Shown here piece by piece: positions 8,675-18,800 of a stretch of DNA of 64,000 nt (positions are counted from its first letter, which is position 1; each line of letters begins with the position of its first letter). A program made the position numbers and the translations under genes. The DNA is from Candidatus Sulfotelmatobacter sp. (lineage in GTDB: Bacteria; Acidobacteriota; Terriglobia; Terriglobales; Acidobacteriaceae). A model generated the notes under the pieces. It saw only the letters and a program-made list of their open reading frames with translations. It ran no database searches and was not told the DNA's origin. The DNA lies in the NCBI GenBank assembly GCA_030041475.1, contig JASHNU010000004.1, forward strand, positions 62,001 to 126,000, in the 5' to 3' direction.

Positions 8675-10816
8675 ATGAAGAAAATGAACATCGCGCTGAA
8701 GCTGGCCGTCGCCCTTCTGGCGCTGACTCTGGGAACCTCGGCATTCGCTGACCAACCGCCCGACAACGTTCAGGGCAACTGGACGATTTACGCCACCAAT
8801 GCCGAGAACGGTGAAACCGTCGTCAAGCACGTCCAGATCGCGCAGTATGGGAATCGCATCACCGGATATTTCGAAGGACCCTTTCAATCCGGCCCGATTC
8901 AGGGTGAGGTCAATGGGCACCGCATCCGATTCAACACGGTCACTCGAACAGTTCTTCACTTCTGGGGACAGATTTATGGAGACAATATGTCTGGAACCTG
9001 CGGGGTCCGCGGCAAGCATGCGCCGTGGCAGGCTGTGCGTCCCGCAACTACAGCGGCAGTAGTGCCAGTCCCCCCGAGCACTGGAACGGTTTATTCGTCC
9101 CAGCCGGTTTTAACTCCTCCGGAAGCGCAGACGGTATACCAGCCGGCAACGTATCAGGCTCCTGTTCAACAGACGTATCAGGCTCAGCCGACGTACCAGT
9201 CTCAGCCAACGTATCAGCCGCAACCGTACCAGTCATCGCCTTCATATCAGCCGGCTCCGGCGCCCGCGGCCCAGCCTGGGCAGCAGCAGCCGGCGAATGA
9301 TTCGGCCCAGGGCAGCGCTCCGACAGCTCCGACAGCTCCAGTTCCTGCTCCGCTCACGCCGGATCAGCTCAATTCTCTGGTGGCTCCCATCGCGTTGTAT
9401 CCGGACGCGCTGGTGGCGCAGGTGCTTGCGGCCGCCACGAACCCAGATCAGGTCGCGTATGCCGATGACTGGCTCGCGCAGAACCGAAACCTCACTGGCC
9501 AGGCGCTGGCGCAGGCCGTGGACCAGCAATCGTGGGATCCCAGCGTGAAGGCTTTGACGCAGTTTCCTTCGGTACTGGACAACATGGCGCATAACCTCTC
9601 GTGGACATCGAGCCTCGGGCAGGCCTTCGCCAATCAGCAGTCCGATGTGATGGCGGCCGTGCAAGTCATGCGCGCAAGAGCGCAAGCGGCCGGCTCGCTG
9701 CAATCCAACTCGCAGATTACGGTGACCACCCCCGCTGCGAACACGATCGTGATCCAGCCGGCGAATCCGCAGGTGGTTTATGTTCCGCAATACAACCCAA
9801 CGGTCGTTTACGGAGCGCCCGTCGTGGTGCCCTACTATGTGCCCCCCGTGCTTCCTGTCTCGGTTGGAGTAGGACTCTACTTCGGAACTCCGATCACGAT
9901 TGGAGCATGGTTCGGTGGCGCAGGCTGGGGCGGCGGCTTCGGCTGGGGATGGCACGCCTGGGGGCTGCACTGGGGCTGTTGTGGAGGCAGTGGTTCAACG
10001 ACCATCATTTACAACCACACCACCTACATCAACAACCACACCTGGAACAACACAAACTACAACGGATACCACCCCTGGAGCGGCGGTGCGGCCGGGTCGC
10101 AAAACCACGCCTGGTATGGCAACAACGGCACTTTTCATCCCGACGGCAACTACAAGCCGGGTGAAGACACGCATTATGGTCCCAACGGTGGCTACCACCC
10201 GAACGGATACTTTGGCCCCGATGGCGGCTGGCATCCTGACAAGCCGGGCACCGGTCCGGCCAACATGCCCAACGGCGGAAACAACGGCAACCATGGCTTG
10301 ATCGGCGGTAATGGTGGGGTGCAGCACGACGCGCCGAACGGCGGCGCCGTCGGATCGCAAAATCACGCCTGGTATGGCAACAATGGCACCTTTCACCCTG
10401 ATGGTAACTACAAACCGGGTGAAGACACGCATTATGGCCCGAACGGTGGCTACCACCCGAACGGCTATTTCGGTCCCGACGGCGGCTATCACTCCGACAA
10501 GCCCGGCACCGGTCCGAGCAACATGCCCAACGGCGGCAACAACGGCAATCACGGCCTGATCGGCGGCAACGGAGGAACACAGCACGCACCCGCCAACAAC
10601 GGCGGCCAGATGCTCGGACAAAGCCGCAACGACAGCAGCCACTTCGGCGGTGCTGATCAGAATCGCTCCCGCTTCAGCGGAGACGGCGCAGCCAACCGCA
10701 TGGAAAGCAATCGCGGTCGCGACAGCATGGCGGGACGTCGTCCGCAACAGCACATGGCCCGGATGCACGCACCGGCTCAACACCGCTCTTTCGGCGGCGG
10801 CGGACGCCGTCGGTAA
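8675..10816 (+). CDS. DUF3300 protein with N-terminal beta domain and tandem 86-residue repeats
   Basis: A 713-residue exported protein. AAGGAG lies 7 bp before the ATG and the signal peptide ends near TSAFA. Residues 30-115 form a small beta domain (GNWTIYATNAENGETVVKHV), followed by a Tyr/Gln/Pro repeat linker (TYQAQPTYQSQPTYQPQP). DUF3300 lies at about 225-400 (LVAPIALYPDALVAQVLAAA to NPQVVYVPQYNPTVVYGAP). A Gly/Trp-rich hydrophobic stretch is next, then two nearly identical 86-residue units (NHAWYGNNGTFHPDGNYKPG through MPNGGNNGNHGLIGGNGG) and an Arg/His-rich tail. The gene starts a likely operon with DUF2950 and a channel gene under a sigma-54 type promoter. A DUF3300-DUF2950 pairing also occurs in proteobacteria. 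Function is unknown; envelope location and stress linkage are inferred. Confidence 0.85.
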   Translation: MKKMNIALKLAVALLALTLGTSAFADQPPDNVQGNWTIYATNAENGETVVKHVQIAQYGNRITGYFEGPFQSGPIQGEVNGHRIRFNTVTRTVLHFWGQIYGDNMSGTCGVRGKHAPWQAVRPATTAAVVPVPPSTGTVYSSQPVLTPPEAQTVYQPATYQAPVQQTYQAQPTYQSQPTYQPQPYQSSPSYQPAPAPAAQPGQQQPANDSAQGSAPTAPTAPVPAPLTPDQLNSLVAPIALYPDALVAQVLAAATNPDQVAYADDWLAQNRNLTGQALAQAVDQQSWDPSVKALTQFPSVLDNMAHNLSWTSSLGQAFANQQSDVMAAVQVMRARAQAAGSLQSNSQITVTTPAANTIVIQPANPQVVYVPQYNPTVVYGAPVVVPYYVPPVLPVSVGVGLYFGTPITIGAWFGGAGWGGGFGWGWHAWGLHWGCCGGSGSTTIIYNHTTYINNHTWNNTNYNGYHPWSGGAAGSQNHAWYGNNGTFHPDGNYKPGEDTHYGPNGGYHPNGYFGPDGGWHPDKPGTGPANMPNGGNNGNHGLIGGNGGVQHDAPNGGAVGSQNHAWYGNNGTFHPDGNYKPGEDTHYGPNGGYHPNGYFGPDGGYHSDKPGTGPSNMPNGGNNGNHGLIGGNGGTQHAPANNGGQMLGQSRNDSSHFGGADQNRSRFSGDGAANRMESNRGRDSMAGRRPQQHMARMHAPAQHRSFGGGGRRR
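10090..10605 (+). repeat. Tandem duplication, period 258 bp, inside the second DUF3300 gene
   Basis: Two in-frame copies of a 258-bp (86-codon) unit lie head to tail, the second starting near 10348. They begin at matching points (TCGCAAAACCACGCC near 10097, TCGCAAAATCACGCC near 10355) and stay nearly identical in protein, with mostly synonymous differences in DNA. The unit encodes Gly/Asn/His/Tyr-rich sequence (HYGPNGGYHPNGYFGPDGG). The duplication looks fairly recent and selected at protein level. Confidence 0.85.
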
Positions 10817-10868
10817 CAGGGCGCTGCCGAACATTACGAAATCAAAGAACTTTTAAAGGAGATTGAAA

Positions 10869-11819
10869 ATGAAATCGCATACAAGCAAAACGTGGAAGTG
10901 GAAGAACGTGGTTCTAATCGCAGGGCTGGCGCTCGCAGTTGTAGCGGGCGTGGTTGTGATCGGAGCCAGCAACTCGCTAACCCGCACGTCCCGGATGACT
11001 TTCCAGTCGCCAGCCCAGGCCGGCGTGGCGCTACAGAAGGCTGCTAGGAGCGGCGATGAGGCCGCACTGGCGAAAATTCTCGGCGTCGACACGAAGGCGC
11101 TGTTGACGACCGGCGATCAGGAGACCGACAAAGCTGCAATGAAAACCTTCGCCACCAAGTACGAAAAGATGAATCGCTGGGTCGACATGACCGACGGCAG
11201 CCGTGTGCTTTACATCGGTGCCGACAACTTTGCCTTCCCTGTTCCCCTGGCGAAGGATTCCTCGGGCAAGTGGTACTTCGACGGGGTTGCCGGGGCCCAG
11301 GAACTGCGCGCACGAGGAATCGGCCGCAACGAGCTGTTGACGATCGACGCTTGCGCCGCTCTCGCCGACGCTCAAGAGATGTATTTCGCCGACAGCGGCT
11401 ACCAGGGTTTCGCTGAGCGCATCATCAGCACTCCGGGCCAGCAGGATGGCTTGTACTGGCCAGCGTCGGACAAACAGGATGCGAGTCCGCGCGCAAGCCT
11501 CGACGATCTTTCCAAATCATCGGTCGCTTCGGTGTCTCCGGATCAGCCTCTGGTCGTTGACGGCTACGCGCTGCGCATTTTAACCGCCCAGGGCGACGAC
11601 GCTCCCGGCGGCGCCAGAAGCTACATCGTGGACGGCAGGATGACCGGCGGCTATGCCATCCTGGCCACGCCCGTCAAGTACGCTGAGACTGGCGTCATGA
11701 CGTTCATGACCGGCATCGATGGCGTCGTTTATGAGCGAGACCTGGGCCCGGACACGGCCAGGATCGCTGCATCCATTCAGGAGTTCAATCCGACCGACGA
11801 CTGGTCGCCGGTCGAGTAA
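10869..11819 (+). CDS. DUF2950 family protein, membrane-anchored or exported
   Basis: A 316-residue protein. The ATG at 10869 is preferred over an in-frame TTG at 10863 because AAAGGAG ends 7 bp before it. One N-terminal hydrophobic helix (about 15-33) may be an uncleaved anchor. The rest matches the DUF2950 pattern: FQSPAQAGVALQKAARSGD, a stretch of LYIGADNFAFPVPLAKD and GKWYFDG, the family segment NELLTIDACAALADAQEMY, GQQDGLYWP, and the C-terminal GYRI-like block (GYALRILTAQGDDAPGG, GGYAILATPVKYAETGVMTF). It follows the DUF3300 gene by 52 bp, and the two families are often adjacent. The role is unknown; the conserved pair is probably a two-part periplasmic system. Confidence 0.88.
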   Translation: MKSHTSKTWKWKNVVLIAGLALAVVAGVVVIGASNSLTRTSRMTFQSPAQAGVALQKAARSGDEAALAKILGVDTKALLTTGDQETDKAAMKTFATKYEKMNRWVDMTDGSRVLYIGADNFAFPVPLAKDSSGKWYFDGVAGAQELRARGIGRNELLTIDACAALADAQEMYFADSGYQGFAERIISTPGQQDGLYWPASDKQDASPRASLDDLSKSSVASVSPDQPLVVDGYALRILTAQGDDAPGGARSYIVDGRMTGGYAILATPVKYAETGVMTFMTGIDGVVYERDLGPDTARIAASIQEFNPTDDWSPVE

Positions 11820-11875
11820 GGCGAAAGACCCCGGGCATAAACCCAAAGAGGTCAAACCCAAAAATGGAGACTCTT

Positions 11876-12637
11876 ATGAAAAGCAAATGGTTGCGCTCCG
11901 GGTTTTTCGCCCGGCACCGAATAGTAATCCTGATGTGGGCGCTGATCGCCGAAATGCTGGCTTCACCGCTCGCTGACACGCATCCTCGGGTCGGCGCCCT
12001 GCTCGGGTTCGTGGTGCTGATGATGGTGTTCGCTGGAATCGGTCAAATCGCAAACCCTGCCAGAGTTCGCCGGGTTGTTCTACCGGTGGCTGGCATCTGG
12101 ATGATCGCACGACTGATCGAAGCATTCGGAAATCCCCACGAACCCTATGCCAACCTGTCTCCGGTAGTGGGCCTCTTGTTCTCCTGTTCGATCCTTTGGG
12201 CCATGTTCGATCATTTTCGTTCCGAGTTTCGTAATTTCCGGAACGCGATCGCGGAAGCCTTCATCGGCTACCTGGTCATTGCAACCGCATATTCCCAGCT
12301 CTATTGGATCATGAATCGCTTCGTCGACCACGCCTTCAACCAGACAATTCCGTCCACGCAGGCGGGAACGTTCCTTTATTTCAGCATGGTTACGCTGACC
12401 AGCGTCGGCTACGGCGGGATCGCACCGCTGAACCCCTATGTGCGGATGGTCGCTGCCCTGGAGAGTATGTCCGGCGTGTTCTTCGTAGCGGTTGTGGTCG
12501 CACGGCTGGTTTCGAGCTATAAGCCGAAGGCTCAGGGGCAACATCATTCTCGGGTTGACGAAGCCGAACCTTCTACGCAGGAACCTAACTTCGAACGCGA
12601 GCCTGTCGAAACTGTTACGGTCCTATCTGCCTGCTAG
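11876..12637 (+). CDS. Two-pore-helix potassium channel-like membrane protein
   Basis: A 253-residue protein. The ATG at 11876 has GGAG six bases upstream; an in-frame ATG at 11864 is the alternative. There are several transmembrane helices: four in the N-terminal half (about 12-30, 40-58, 66-82, 95-112), then a pair flanking a pore loop. The loop reads TLTSVGYGGIAP, with the selectivity-filter signature T-x-G-Y-G at about residues 175-180, as in the ion-trans-2 family. The tail after the last helix is short and charged, without an RCK or cyclic-nucleotide domain. It should conduct K+ passively. It lies 57 bp after DUF2950, so it is probably the third gene of the sigma-54 controlled operon. 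The link to envelope stress is inferred. Confidence 0.82.
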   Translation: MKSKWLRSGFFARHRIVILMWALIAEMLASPLADTHPRVGALLGFVVLMMVFAGIGQIANPARVRRVVLPVAGIWMIARLIEAFGNPHEPYANLSPVVGLLFSCSILWAMFDHFRSEFRNFRNAIAEAFIGYLVIATAYSQLYWIMNRFVDHAFNQTIPSTQAGTFLYFSMVTLTSVGYGGIAPLNPYVRMVAALESMSGVFFVAVVVARLVSSYKPKAQGQHHSRVDEAEPSTQEPNFEREPVETVTVLSAC

Positions 12638-12881
12638 ATAATCGGTTAGAGGGCGCATCTTCGGCCACAGCGTCCAAGCCAACAAACACGCTGCCCTAAG
12701 CCCGTGACAGAGCCCGGCGTTACTTCATTGCGACATCATTCGCCCGGCCGATGCATCGGGTGTGGCGGCGGGGAGAGATCAAAGTCTAGTGGGACCACAG
12801 GAAGCAATTTCCGCGGTTCCATGGATCACTTCAGTTGGCTATTGGCTCGCGACCGCCGACGTGAATTGGGAGTAAGTGAAA

Positions 12882-12910
12882 GAGGCTCGCCCTGCTTATG
12901 GGCGAGCCTC
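12882..12910 (-). terminator. Perfect hairpin terminator of the PAS/sigma-54 activator gene
   Basis: An 11-bp perfect stem GAGGCTCGCCC / GGGCGAGCCTC with a 7-base loop lies 27 bp past the stop of the minus-strand gene. On that strand it is followed by a moderately T-rich run (TCTTTCACTT). Confidence 0.75.
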
Positions 12911-12937
12911 GGTAGCCGACGGGCGCGGCATCGCAAT

Positions 12938-14455
12938 CTAGTTCGTGTAGAAGCGGTGCTTGTCGATCTTCAGCGCGCGGATCTTGGAATCCAGCGTTGA
13001 GGGTGGCATGCTGAGCTTGGCAGCCGCGCCGGCGGGACCCGAAACCCGGCCTTTGCATTCCGCCAGCGCCGCCTCGATCAGCTCTTTTTCCTGCGAAATC
13101 ATCTCTTGCGCCAGCGGCCGACTAGAGCGGACGGCACTGGACAGCCAGCTCTCATCCACGGAAAAGCTCTCGGAGTCGCACAGGATCACCGAACGTTCAA
13201 TGACATTCTGCAGTTCACGAATATTGCCCGGCCAGGGATACGATTGCAGACGGTCCAGACTCTTCTTTTCGATGTGCCGGATCTGTTTCCCTGTCTTGTG
13301 AGCGTAGCGATCGATGAAGTACTCGACCAGCAGGCGAATGTCTTCCTGGCGATCGCGCAGCGCGGGAATCTCAAGCGGAAACACGTTGATGCGGTAGTAC
13401 AAATCGGCGCGGAACGTGCCGGCTGCAATGGCTGCGGGCAGGTCCCGATGCGTGGCCACAATGACTCGAACATTGGCGCGAATCGTCTGATTGCTGCCAA
13501 CGCGCTGAAATTCTCTTTCCTGCAAAACTCGCAGCAAAGCGACCTGGGTCTCCGCGGGAAGCTCTCCGATTTCGTCCAGGAACAGCGTGCCTCCTTCGGC
13601 CAGCTCGAAACGGCCGATGCGGCGCTGCAGCGCACCGGTGAAAGCACCTTTCTCGTGTCCAAACAGTTCGGAGGCGATCAGGTCCCGCGGGATCGCGGCG
13701 CAGTTAACGCTCACAAACGGGCGATTCGCGCGGTCCGAGCGCTTGTGAATAGCGCGGGCAATCAACTCTTTGCCAGTACCGGTTTCACCCGTGATCAGAA
13801 CCGTGGAGTCCGTCCGTGCAACCTTCGTGACCCGCGCCAACACGGCCTGCAAGCGAGGCGAGCTGCCGACGATCTCTTCGAACATCGCCACGGCGTCGAT
13901 CTCCTCGCGCAGCGCAAGATTCTCGCGCTGGGCCTGCTCTTTCGATCCCTTATGTTCCTCGATGTCGATCCGCGTGCCGCACCAGCGGACAATCTGGCCG
14001 TTTTCATCGTGCAGGGGAAGCAACTGGTGCAGAAACCAGCGGTACTTTCCATTTCTGTTTCGCACGCGAGCTTCGGCTTCCACCGAAATTCCGTGGGTCA
14101 TAGCGTCCTGGTATGCAGTCCAGAGCGCCTCGAAATCGTCGGGGTGAATAATCGCCCGCAGCCGCTCGGTTGGCGTGAGGATGTCAATCGCTCCAAGATA
14201 TTCGCGTCCCGCGCGGTTCACAAACGACAATGTGCAGTCTGCTTCCAGGATGAACATGTGCTGCGGCACCGCGTCCATGACCTGCTCGATCTGCCGGGCA
14301 CTCAGGAATGCGGCTGAGTCGCCCTCCATCAGGCGGCCGAGAACCTGCGCGCCCAGAATCGGGGCCGCGGGCTGGTCAGAGTAGGCCACGCCGAATTCCT
14401 GCGTTTCTGCTGCCACCATCGAAGCTGCTTCAAAGTCCGAAACTAAGTAGCTCAT
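12938..14455 (-). CDS. Sigma-54 dependent transcriptional activator with PAS sensor domain
   Basis: A 505-residue enhancer-binding protein. A PAS domain lies at about residues 55-170 ([20 protein letters not shown] to [10 protein letters not shown]). The AAA+ domain at about 192-420 has Walker A GETGTGKE (223-230), the sigma-54 contact motif GAFTGA (270-275), Walker [12 protein letters not shown] (288-298), and the arginine-finger/sensor region with LRDRQEDI and [13 protein letters not shown] Fis-type HTH closes the protein ([20 protein letters not shown]). No receiver domain is present, so activity is probably set by a ligand or redox signal through PAS, or by an unseen partner. It sits inside a neighbourhood with six sigma-54 type promoters that share one activator site, making it the best local candidate for their activator. 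Direct binding is not shown by sequence. Confidence 0.9.
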   Translation of the reverse strand: MSYLVSDFEAASMVAAETQEFGVAYSDQPAAPILGAQVLGRLMEGDSAAFLSARQIEQVMDAVPQHMFILEADCTLSFVNRAGREYLGAIDILTPTERLRAIIHPDDFEALWTAYQDAMTHGISVEAEARVRNRNGKYRWFLHQLLPLHDENGQIVRWCGTRIDIEEHKGSKEQAQRENLALREEIDAVAMFEEIVGSSPRLQAVLARVTKVARTDSTVLITGETGTGKELIARAIHKRSDRANRPFVSVNCAAIPRDLIASELFGHEKGAFTGALQRRIGRFELAEGGTLFLDEIGELPAETQVALLRVLQEREFQRVGSNQTIRANVRVIVATHRDLPAAIAAGTFRADLYYRINVFPLEIPALRDRQEDIRLLVEYFIDRYAHKTGKQIRHIEKKSLDRLQSYPWPGNIRELQNVIERSVILCDSESFSVDESWLSSAVRSSRPLAQEMISQEKELIEAALAECKGRVSGPAGAAAKLSMPPSTLDSKIRALKIDKHRFYTN

Positions 14456-14671
14456 TGCGACTCTCCACTTCGTCAGTCTTCGTTCTTGATGGAGCTACTA
14501 TGCAGTCTGTTCAGGTTGGAGCGCATCTTGCGATAAGCAGTTTTTTCAGTATCGCTGCAGGGTGCTTGCGGAGTACCACTTTCGGATATTCGAGCGCGTT
14601 AGTTTTGAAGACGACGATCGCAGTTTTGCACAGCCACGGAGACAACAGGAGATCTTTGGGAGTGGGACCGC

Positions 14672-15076
14672 CTAGAATCTTGCTACAGGAGGAATGACAA
14701 TCTTGCGCCGGCCAAAAAAGTAGGCGTCCAGGGAGATTGCGCCCGGCCCCAGCAGTGCAATTGCGAGCGCCACGCCGACTGTCTCAAGCCCCGGCAGATT
14801 CAGGAAGAAAGACGCCCAGGCGGGGTGCCCGAGGTAAACCGCAGCCCCGGCCAGCACTGAAAGGCCTGCCACAAGCTGCGTCAGGAAGCCCAGCACAAAC
14901 GACGCTCCGATTCCAAGCGCGAGCCAAGCAATCACCCAGACTCCCAGCTTCAGGCCCTGCGGGTCCAGCATACAGCTGGATGCTTCGATGATAAGCTTCG
15001 CGCCAATCGCGCTTCGCAAGACCAGCAAGCCGATGCCCGGCAAGCCGTGCGGAAATGTCCTGTACCACCGTTGCAA
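14672..15076 (-). CDS. DoxX-like membrane protein
   Basis: A 134-residue protein with four predicted transmembrane helices. The N-terminal LPGIGLLVLRSAIGAKLIIE matches the start of DoxX family proteins (a basic or glycine-rich first loop, then LRxxxG). The last helix ends in a basic tail (FFGRRKIV). DoxX proteins are small quinone- or oxidase-associated membrane proteins whose exact role is unsettled. The gene is isolated, with 160-216 bp gaps on both sides. A palindrome-like sequence resembling the activator site lies upstream near 15190 but no -24/-12 element accompanies it. Confidence 0.75.
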   Translation of the reverse strand: MQRWYRTFPHGLPGIGLLVLRSAIGAKLIIEASSCMLDPQGLKLGVWVIAWLALGIGASFVLGFLTQLVAGLSVLAGAAVYLGHPAWASFFLNLPGLETVGVALAIALLGPGAISLDAYFFGRRKIVIPPVARF

Positions 15077-15236
15077 TCTCTCGTCTCCTCAGACACCCCG
15101 GTGAAAGCACCGTGTACACAAAACATAGCGGTTCCCTAGGGCGCGCGAATCGCCCGAACTCTAAATTTTTGAATGCTCCTAAAGTGGTATTCGGGAATAC
15201 CCCCGAAAGGTCTGACTCGCCAGATTTAGACGAGCC

Positions 15237-15866
15237 TTAGAGGTGAATGATGCCCCGGCGGACGGCAATGGTAATGGCCTGGGTGCGATCATTGGCGCCC
15301 AGTTTTTCCATGATGTGTTTGATGTGAACCTTCACAGTTCCTTCGGAGATGAACAGCCGGTCGGCGATGTCGCGGTTGCGGTTGCCTTCTGCCACTTGCT
15401 GCAGGATCTCAACTTCGCGATCAGTCAGGGCCTCGTCGCTCATGTGGTTCGCCAGTCGCGTGGCGATGTCTGGAGGGATCGCCTTTTTGCCCGCATGCAC
15501 CTTGCGGATTGCTTCGAGCACTTCCCTCGGTGGCATGCTTTTCAGCATGTAGCCCTTTGCCCCGCCTTCGAGCGCCCGCTGCATTTCCACATCACCCTCG
15601 GAGGAGGTCACCATGATGACCCTCGCCTCTGGGGAATCGCTCAGAATCGTGATCATGGCATCGATTCCGCTCATATCCGGCAGGCGCACATCCATCAAGA
15701 CTATGTCCGGGTGAAGCTCACGAAAGAGTTTGATCCCCTCGTTGCCGGTCGAGCCCTGGCCCACGACGCGCATGTCGGTTTGATCGTTGATCAAAGCCGC
15801 GAGCCCCTCGCGCACGAGCGGGTGATCGTCGACGCTGAGAACACGAATTTTTGCCTGTTCGTTCAT
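15237..15866 (-). CDS. NarL/FixJ-family response regulator
   Basis: A 209-residue protein. The receiver domain at 8-122 has the acidic pair Asp13-Asp14 (SVDDHP), phosphoacceptor Asp59 (VLMDVRLPDMSG), Thr/Ser at VMVTSSEGD and Lys in GYMLKSMP. The LuxR-type HTH at about 147-209 reads LTDREVEILQQVAEGNRNRD and FISEGTVKVHIKHIMEKLGA. It is a DNA-binding activator or repressor. It starts 12 bp after the stop codon of the propeller histidine kinase, its evident partner. Confidence 0.93.
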   Translation of the reverse strand: MNEQAKIRVLSVDDHPLVREGLAALINDQTDMRVVGQGSTGNEGIKLFRELHPDIVLMDVRLPDMSGIDAMITILSDSPEARVIMVTSSEGDVEMQRALEGGAKGYMLKSMPPREVLEAIRKVHAGKKAIPPDIATRLANHMSDEALTDREVEILQQVAEGNRNRDIADRLFISEGTVKVHIKHIMEKLGANDRTQAITIAVRRGIIHL

Positions 15867-15878
15867 TCGTGTTGGTCC

Positions 15879-18800
15879 TCACTTCGTTTGCTGAGAGTTC
15901 TTTCTGCGCCCTTTGGGATATAAGCTCAGCAGCCACTTCCAGAGCTGACTGGTAGAAGCATCCTGAAACGCCAGCGGACCGGGAACCGATAGCTCGACTT
16001 CGGTTCCGGCGTCGACGCCGCTCAAGACCTCTAACCTTCCGCCGATCTTTTCTGCACGCTCCCGCATGCCGGCGAGGCCCCAATGTCCTTCCCGGCCGAT
16101 CCGCAGCAGCTGAGAATCGATTCCGCAACCATTGTCTCGCACCAGCACACGCAAGTTGCGTGACGCATAATCTACCTCAACACCAATCTTCGTGGCTTGA
16201 GAATGATGGAATGCATTGATTACTGCCTCGCGGGCAATGAGGTAAGCCTCATCCCGGACCAGCGGGCGCAGCACGCGCGGCTGGCCCTCAGTGGCCACGA
16301 TAAAGTCAACGTTCTCCGGCAAAGCGAATTCCTTCGGAAGCAGGGAAAGAGCCTGCTCCAATCCGTCGGAGCTCGTCTGCCGTGAGCGAAGAGAACGCAG
16401 GGCACTGCGTCCTTCCTGGCTCACCTGCCGGAGGAGGTCCAGACCGCGTTCTACTGCAGGCTTGGCTGGCGAGTCCTCCGGCAGCCGATTGTTCGCCAGA
16501 TCAATGTGAATGGAGGCGCTGTAGATTCCCTGCAGAAGGGTATCATGCAAATCCTGGGCAACCCGCGTGCGTTCCGCGAGTCTCTCTTCGAAACGAACAC
16601 CCAGTAGTCGCGTCAGTTGCTGCATGCGCACGCGGTACACAACCAGCGCCATAAGTCCCAAGAACAGCAGCACGACCGACCGAAACCACCACGTTTGCCA
16701 GAGCTGAGGTTCGACTCGGAAATCGACCGCTGCCTCCACCCCGCTCCACAGGCCGTCACTGTTGCTAGCGGCGACGCGGAACCGGTAGGGACCGGCGGCA
16801 AGATTGTTATAAGTCGCTTCGCGCGTGACCTCGGGTTCACTCCAGTTCTTGTCAAAATCATCCAGTCTGTAGCGGTATCGGACACGCTCCTCGTTGGCCA
16901 GACTCAGACCGACAAATCGAAACGTAATCTTCCCCCGTCCCGCAGGAACCTTCGGTGGGGTTTTGAGGTCGAGGGGAGTTCCATCCGCGAGGACAGCTTC
17001 GATTCGAACAAGAGCGGGCGCGGGATTGAAGGTGCCCCGGGCTGGATTGACAACCGAGAGGCCGCGGTTTGTCGAGATCCAGATACGGCCATGCGAATCC
17101 GCGACCAGAGATCTGTCGCGCTTCACGCCCTCGGTACCCAGCAGGCCGTCGGCAAGCCCATACTCGCGCACGGTCGTTTTCGTATTGTCCGGAGTGCGTC
17201 TTACCTGGAGAACGTGATCGGCGGTTGCAATCCAGAGCCAACCGGTCGAGTCCTCTGCAATTCCGAATATCGGTTCATGCAGGAACTCAGGCTCTCCAGC
17301 GAGGGTGTGGATCTGCCCCCCGCCGAAAAATGCCAACCCTTCGGCAGTTCCGATCCAAATCACGCCCGTCGAATCCCCGAACAAACAATCAATGTCTTCC
17401 GACGGCAAACCATCGGCTAGGCGGTACGTTCGCCATCCGCTTGCCGACTTCGCAGTGAGACCGTTGGGAGTACCAAACCAGATCGTTCCATCAGCTCCCT
17501 CCGTGATCGCAGATACAGCATTCGACGCCAAACCACTTGCGGCGGTGTAGTTCGTGAAATGTCCGCTTTTTAACGCGCTGACTCCACCGCTCAGCGTAGC
17601 GGACCAGATCGTGCCATCGCGGCCCTCGAGAACAGCATAGACGCTGTTCTGGGCCAGGCCGCCAGACTGGGTGAACGTCCTCGAGACGAGGGCACCATTC
17701 TTAGACTGCAGGTGAGTCAGCCCTCCACGCTGCCGTCCAATCCATAAGCCATCCAGTCCGTTGCTGCTGATGGAGTACACAACGTCGCCGGAAAGTCCAG
17801 CCGTCTCAACCGGCGTATATTCTCCAGCCTTCAGCCGCCATAAACCTCCCTCGGTCGGTGCAATCCAGGTGTTGTCATCGGGGTCTACGGACAAAGCTCC
17901 CGCGCTTTGCTGGTGCGGGAGCGAATATGTGACAAATGTGCTGTCGCGCAGACGCTCAACGTGCTGTGCGCCGCCTATCCACAGGTTTCCTTCCCGATCT
18001 TCGAAGAGTGCCGTCGCCCGGTTCTCAGGGGAACGAATTTCTGGCGCAAAGGAAGAGACCCCGCTTTCGTTGATTCGAATTAGTGTCCGTGTCGTTCCGA
18101 CCCAGATATTCGAATCGCGGTCCCGAATCATAGAAAGAGCTTCGACGTTGCGGAGAGACGGAGGTATCCCCTCGCGTGTAAGCTCCGTTCCATTCCAGAG
18201 CAGGACACCCTGGTTCGTTCCGATCCACACCTTGTGGTCCTCAGACGCTAGAAAGCAGTTGACGCGCAAATGGGGCAACTCCGGCGCGACAGCGTGAACG
18301 CCACCTCCGTAAAGAAAGAAGAGACCTCGATCCTCGGTCCCTAGCCAGATCTTTCCGTCGCTAGCTGCCGCGAGCGAAATCACGCCGGCGGTCGGTTCCA
18401 TCAACCGATGTGGTGCGATGCTGGTTGACCACCCGGTTGACCAATTAAAGTCGGCAGAAGTCTGATTTGAACTTTTCCCCGGGGGCGATTCCGACGCGTT
18501 CACGAAGCTTCCATCCTTGTACACCAATACGCCCATCGCGAGCGAGGAGAGCAGGATGGTATTCCCCGCTCCCTCGGCCATAGCGGTCATGCCGTTTTCG
18601 GCTTTTCCTCGCACAGGATCGAGGGTTCCGCCGGTATAGGAAAGCAACTTCGTATTCTGTAAGAGAATCCACAGCGTCCCCTGCCGATCCACGAGCAGCT
18701 TTCGCACTGGGCCAAGCGTTGGTGTTGCAGGCCTTGCTTCGATGGTAAGAAAGTTGATCCCGTCAAAGCGAATCAATCCCTTGTCCGTTCCGATCCAGAG

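Noticed and set aside
14511-14533. Plus-strand TTGG-N10-GC element antisense to the region before the PAS/sigma-54 activator
   Set aside because: It fits -24/-12 spacing, but no activator palindrome lies 60-65 bp upstream and no plus-strand gene follows. About two such matches are expected by chance in the window.
15188-15208. Palindrome-like ATTCGGGAATACCCCCGAA upstream of the DoxX gene
   Set aside because: It resembles the activator site but has different internal spacing and no GG-N10-GC at the right distance in either direction; not counted as a regulon member.
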